A stretch of DNA of 64,000 nucleotides, taken from Tubiluchus corallicola. Lineage: Eukaryota > Priapulida > Priapulimorpha > Priapulimorphida > Tubiluchidae. The position numbers were made by a program, and so were the translations under genes. The notes under the pieces were generated by a model. It was not told where the DNA came from, did not search any database, and worked only from the letters and a program-made list of their open reading frames with translations. The stretch covers positions 186,001 to 250,000 of the forward strand of contig JAQGDQ010000023.1 in NCBI GenBank assembly GCA_030141605.1, written 5' to 3'. This document shows, one piece after another, positions 60,902-64,000 of the stretch; position 1 is the first letter of the stretch, and every line of letters starts with the position of its first letter.

Positions 60902-63517
60902 CCAGTTATGAACACTGCTTTTTCTGTTATTACTGAGTTAATAATTGCAATTATTTGCTATGATTCCATGGTTTGTGTATAAATCGTATTATATTTTGTA
61001 ATTTGCAATTATTAATAGCACAGCTTTTACATTCCTTACTAGATATTAATTTTATGTTATTTCGATGCTTAGTGAACTGCTGCTTTCTCATGCAATTTGC
61101 CCAAATAGCTTCAAAAGAAAAAACAAATGTTACTACTACATCTGTAACTTATTTTTTAATTTACTGCCATAGCTACAAGTCATTAAGTCATTTGCAGCTG
61201 CGACAGCAGGCTCTAAACATGTGTAAGGTTCTAGTTTGGACAGCTATAGAAAGCCTCAGTGTCAACGAAATTTATTGTGTCATACATTGTTAGAAAGCCG
61301 CAAAATTCTCTCTAACCGCATACCATCAGATGGGTAAAGTAGATCTTGTGGTTAAGAACCTGTAAAAAATTTCATTTTAATACTTTAACATAAGAAATAT
61401 CTCTGCAGCTATGTCGAAAAGAGCTAGTTATAAATAAAGCTGTTACGGGCTTAACTTGGTCTTATTTTTGTTTACAAATAGGGGTTAACTTGGTCTTATT
61501 TTGTTTAGAAATATAATTTCCTTAGTGTTTGTAAAGCAGCTTTGCTTTGTGATATGAACTTGTTCAGTTCAAAGTTTGTTGAGTTTCCCATTATTTTAAG
61601 GATTTTTCTCTTGAAACTACTTTTTAAACTTTGCTTGAAAGAGTCCAACATTAAAAACAGGATGAATTATAAAATTATATGTATGACAACTCTAATTGAT
61701 TCATTTTTATTGATGAAATCAAAACAATTTTTTTAATTGTTGTGTAGTCTACAATCTTTTCTTGCTGCATGTGATTTTTTACGTGTTATATAGATTACGT
61801 TTGTTATTGTTTTCTTAAACAAATTGACAAGTTGAAAACTTTTTAGCATAGATTTTTCGGTTTATTTAACTGTAAGTCTTATAATAATGGAAGTACTTCT
61901 GTTATGTAGCTCTAGTATTAGGCGTTTGTTTTTTTGCTTGCACATTTGTTAAGAAAAGAATTGCGTGCCGGCATACCTTCACTACAATTTTATGTGCTTT
62001 TTATAATGATCTAAGAAATTTGCTTGCAACTGCAAGTTTTATCAAATTGAAGCAGGTTCAAAAGCCATCCTGCATTGGCCAATTATGTATTCAGATTTTT
62101 AGTAGGTAATAGTGCACAATATGCAATAGTACTTACCTGAACACATTTTATTTTCTGATTGTGGTAGCCTCTTATTTTGGTGGTCTGCATGTAAGTATAT
62201 GCAGTGTGATAGCTAAGTAAATGTGTGAAGCAAATTGTTTCAATATGACTACATTGTATATTTTGCTGTTTGTATCAGATTTATTCTATTCAAGTGCTCT
62301 ACAATATCTACTGTTTGTTTATGTTAGTATTAAAGCAAAACAAGACAATTTTTCATATCCTACCACATTTTGAAGTATGGTAAAATGTATAATGCCAAAG
62401 CATTTCTGACAATTAAATAATTCTTTCACGCAAGGCGTTCTTTAAAAAATAGTATGTTCCCTAATATTTAAAGAATAGATTGTTTTGACATACAGTTTAG
62501 GATTGGGTCCAGTTTTCCTTTAAACAAAAACTATTTAACTGATTTTCGTTAACTTCATGGATAGGTCACCCCTCCGCCATTGGCACAGGTCTGCACTCTA
62601 CTAAGTGCCATTCTAATTCGAAAGTAGTTTTCTTCCGTGGAGATAAGCTGCTAGATCTTGTCAGTTTGCTATTGACTTGCATGAAATCCCGCTGTTATGC
62701 CACACCTTTCGAGCATATTTTGCCAAGTCGCTTTTATGTGGAACTCTTTCTATGTCCCCACATCATGTCTTCCCTGTTATCTCAGATACTTTGGAAAGAA
62801 AGTCAGTAGTAATAATAATTTAATACACATAGACATGTTCCTGTCATTCCAATGCAGCAAACTGATGGCAGGCCAATTTTCTCATTGTTATGACTTACCA
62901 TTATATTTTGCACCTTCTGTGCACACCCGCAAAGAGTGGACCTTGCCTTGTCCGCGGAAAATTTTGTTAAAGTTTGTTAACAATCATCAAAATGGAAACA
63001 ACGCCTTTGTTCTTACCACTGCACACGTTTTAGGCTGGATCAAAATTTTTCAAAATTCTTTTATTATGTGCTAGTGCTTTGCATTGTAGTCCATTCTTTT
63101 TCACTGTCTTTTGTTCACTTTTTTAGTCCATCTCTTTCATGCCTAAATCTTGAGTCCCATGTTTTTTGACGTAAAATCACAAAAATTTCCTTGGTGACTT
63201 CTTTTTTCTTGTTGCACTTTTTCTTTTTTCTCAGTTTTTCTCCTCAACTGGGTCGTTTGTTTTGATGAGTTCTTGCCATTGTCGCACAATCTGCTTTTAT
63301 AAAAAAATTACAAGCATGATTTGTATCTTGCAATTTTGCTTCCCCATAAAATGATGGCAAAGCATCTGAATTCACAAACCTACTCCTAATTTTGAGGGAA
63401 TAATAGTGTTGCTCATTGATTATGGTAGATATGTAACGGTTACCCCTCTACAAAATTTATCCAGTTCGAACTGAGTTGATGGAAACAATTGTATTTTAAT
63501 CACCAAAAATTCAAAAC
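60902..63517. other. Downstream region with no supported gene
   Basis: Probably the 3' untranslated region of the 102-residue gene, then spacer. A 125-codon frame at 62697-63074 and an overlapping ATG-less frame at about 62540-62810 have no recognisable domain. A short direct repeat (TTAACTTGGTCTTATTTT) occurs at 61452 and 61488. Confidence 0.35.
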
Positions 63518-63600
63518 TGTTTTCAAATTCAAATCAATTTATTGTAAATTTCTTATAGTGCACATCTGTCACAGGTTAAAATACAAATGAATAAAATGAC
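63518..63600 (-). repeat. Possible LINE 3' end with TTCAAAT tail
   Basis: TCAAATTCAAATCAA precedes TTTATTGTAAATTTC. The layout (short repeat, then TTTATTG) matches the candidate tail at 54055 and suggests another minus-oriented LINE 3' end. The remaining 400 bp to the window edge show nothing further. Confidence 0.35.
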
Positions 63601-64000
63601 ACCACACAAGAATGTCTTACTGCACAAACCTAGAAAATGTAGGTAAAAAATCTGGTTATATCAATAATACATAGAGAGTACACGAAAGTTCTATACAGGT
63701 ACAAAACACCATTAAAAGCAACACTCACCAAACCTTAACTTTAATTAAGGTTATCACACAATAATGGTAAATTAATTTATCAACTTGACTAGCAAACTGC
63801 ACTTCAGTTTATTCTGTGGCACCATTTTTAAAATTCATACATACAATACTTGAAAGTTGCAAAAAATGGCATAATACATTCCGAGCACATTATAATAATA
63901 GTTATAAACGAACTATCAACTAATTATACGAATTCGTAATACAGTGAGAATGCATCGGTCAATTCATATAACCTTGTGCATACATACGTTCCTTCTCTTG

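Noticed and set aside
62697-63074. 125-codon open frame as a gene
   Set aside because: No domain or motif recognised, composition is mixed, and there is no splice or promoter context; kept only as a note.
1-64000. tRNA, rRNA or other structured RNA genes
   Set aside because: I looked for tRNA-like T-loop GGTTCRANTCC and A-box patterns and saw none I could support by eye; a covariance-model scan would be decisive.

Overview
The window comes from an invertebrate animal nuclear genome. It is AT-rich by eye, genes are split by GT-AG introns of a few hundred bases to about 2.5 kb, and transposable-element debris is common. I do not claim a phylum: a full-length polycystin-1-like receptor plus an XBP1 gene of metazoan type with a 23-nt IRE1 intron indicate an animal, but no species marker was found.

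Layout. At the left edge (1-250, minus) an exon of a CUB-domain gene runs off the window. From 5791 to 37151 (plus) lies a polycystin-1 (PKD1)-like gene that I assembled exon by exon. Nineteen or twenty exons keep one frame from a signal peptide to the stop, about 4,230 residues: signal peptide, WSC domain, about 15 PKD repeats, REJ region with a Ser/Thr-rich insert and a furin-type site, GAIN/GPS with an intact H-L/T cleavage motif, PLAT domain, 11 expected membrane spans including a polycystin channel-like block, and an acidic tail. No leucine-rich repeats or lectin domain precede the PKD repeats. Its introns hold several transposons: a hAT-like element, a foldback element, two pogo/Tigger-like elements, and a CR1-like LINE fragment ending in a pentanucleotide tail.

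Downstream, on the minus strand, 40734-41345 is an intact single-exon MTRFR (mitochondrial GGQ ribosome-rescue factor). A transposon-rich block follows (hAT/BED remnant, two LINE families, degenerate ACGTCCA repeats).

The most informative locus is XBP1 (47815-52439, plus), four conventional exons. Inside exon 3 the sequence forms the two 7-base CNG|CNGN hairpin loops cut by IRE1, removing 23 nt (51272-51294) and shifting frame into a long activation domain. The unspliced frame encodes a hydrophobic segment and ends in a tail that closely resembles the vertebrate XBP1u translational-arrest peptide. Membrane targeting, ribosome pausing, IRE1 splicing and the frame switch can therefore all be read from the DNA.

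Finally, a small two-exon gene (55806-60901, plus, 102 residues, SPTD/SPCT motif) has a degenerate I-clade-like LINE in its 4.8-kb intron. The right 3 kb has no gene I can support.
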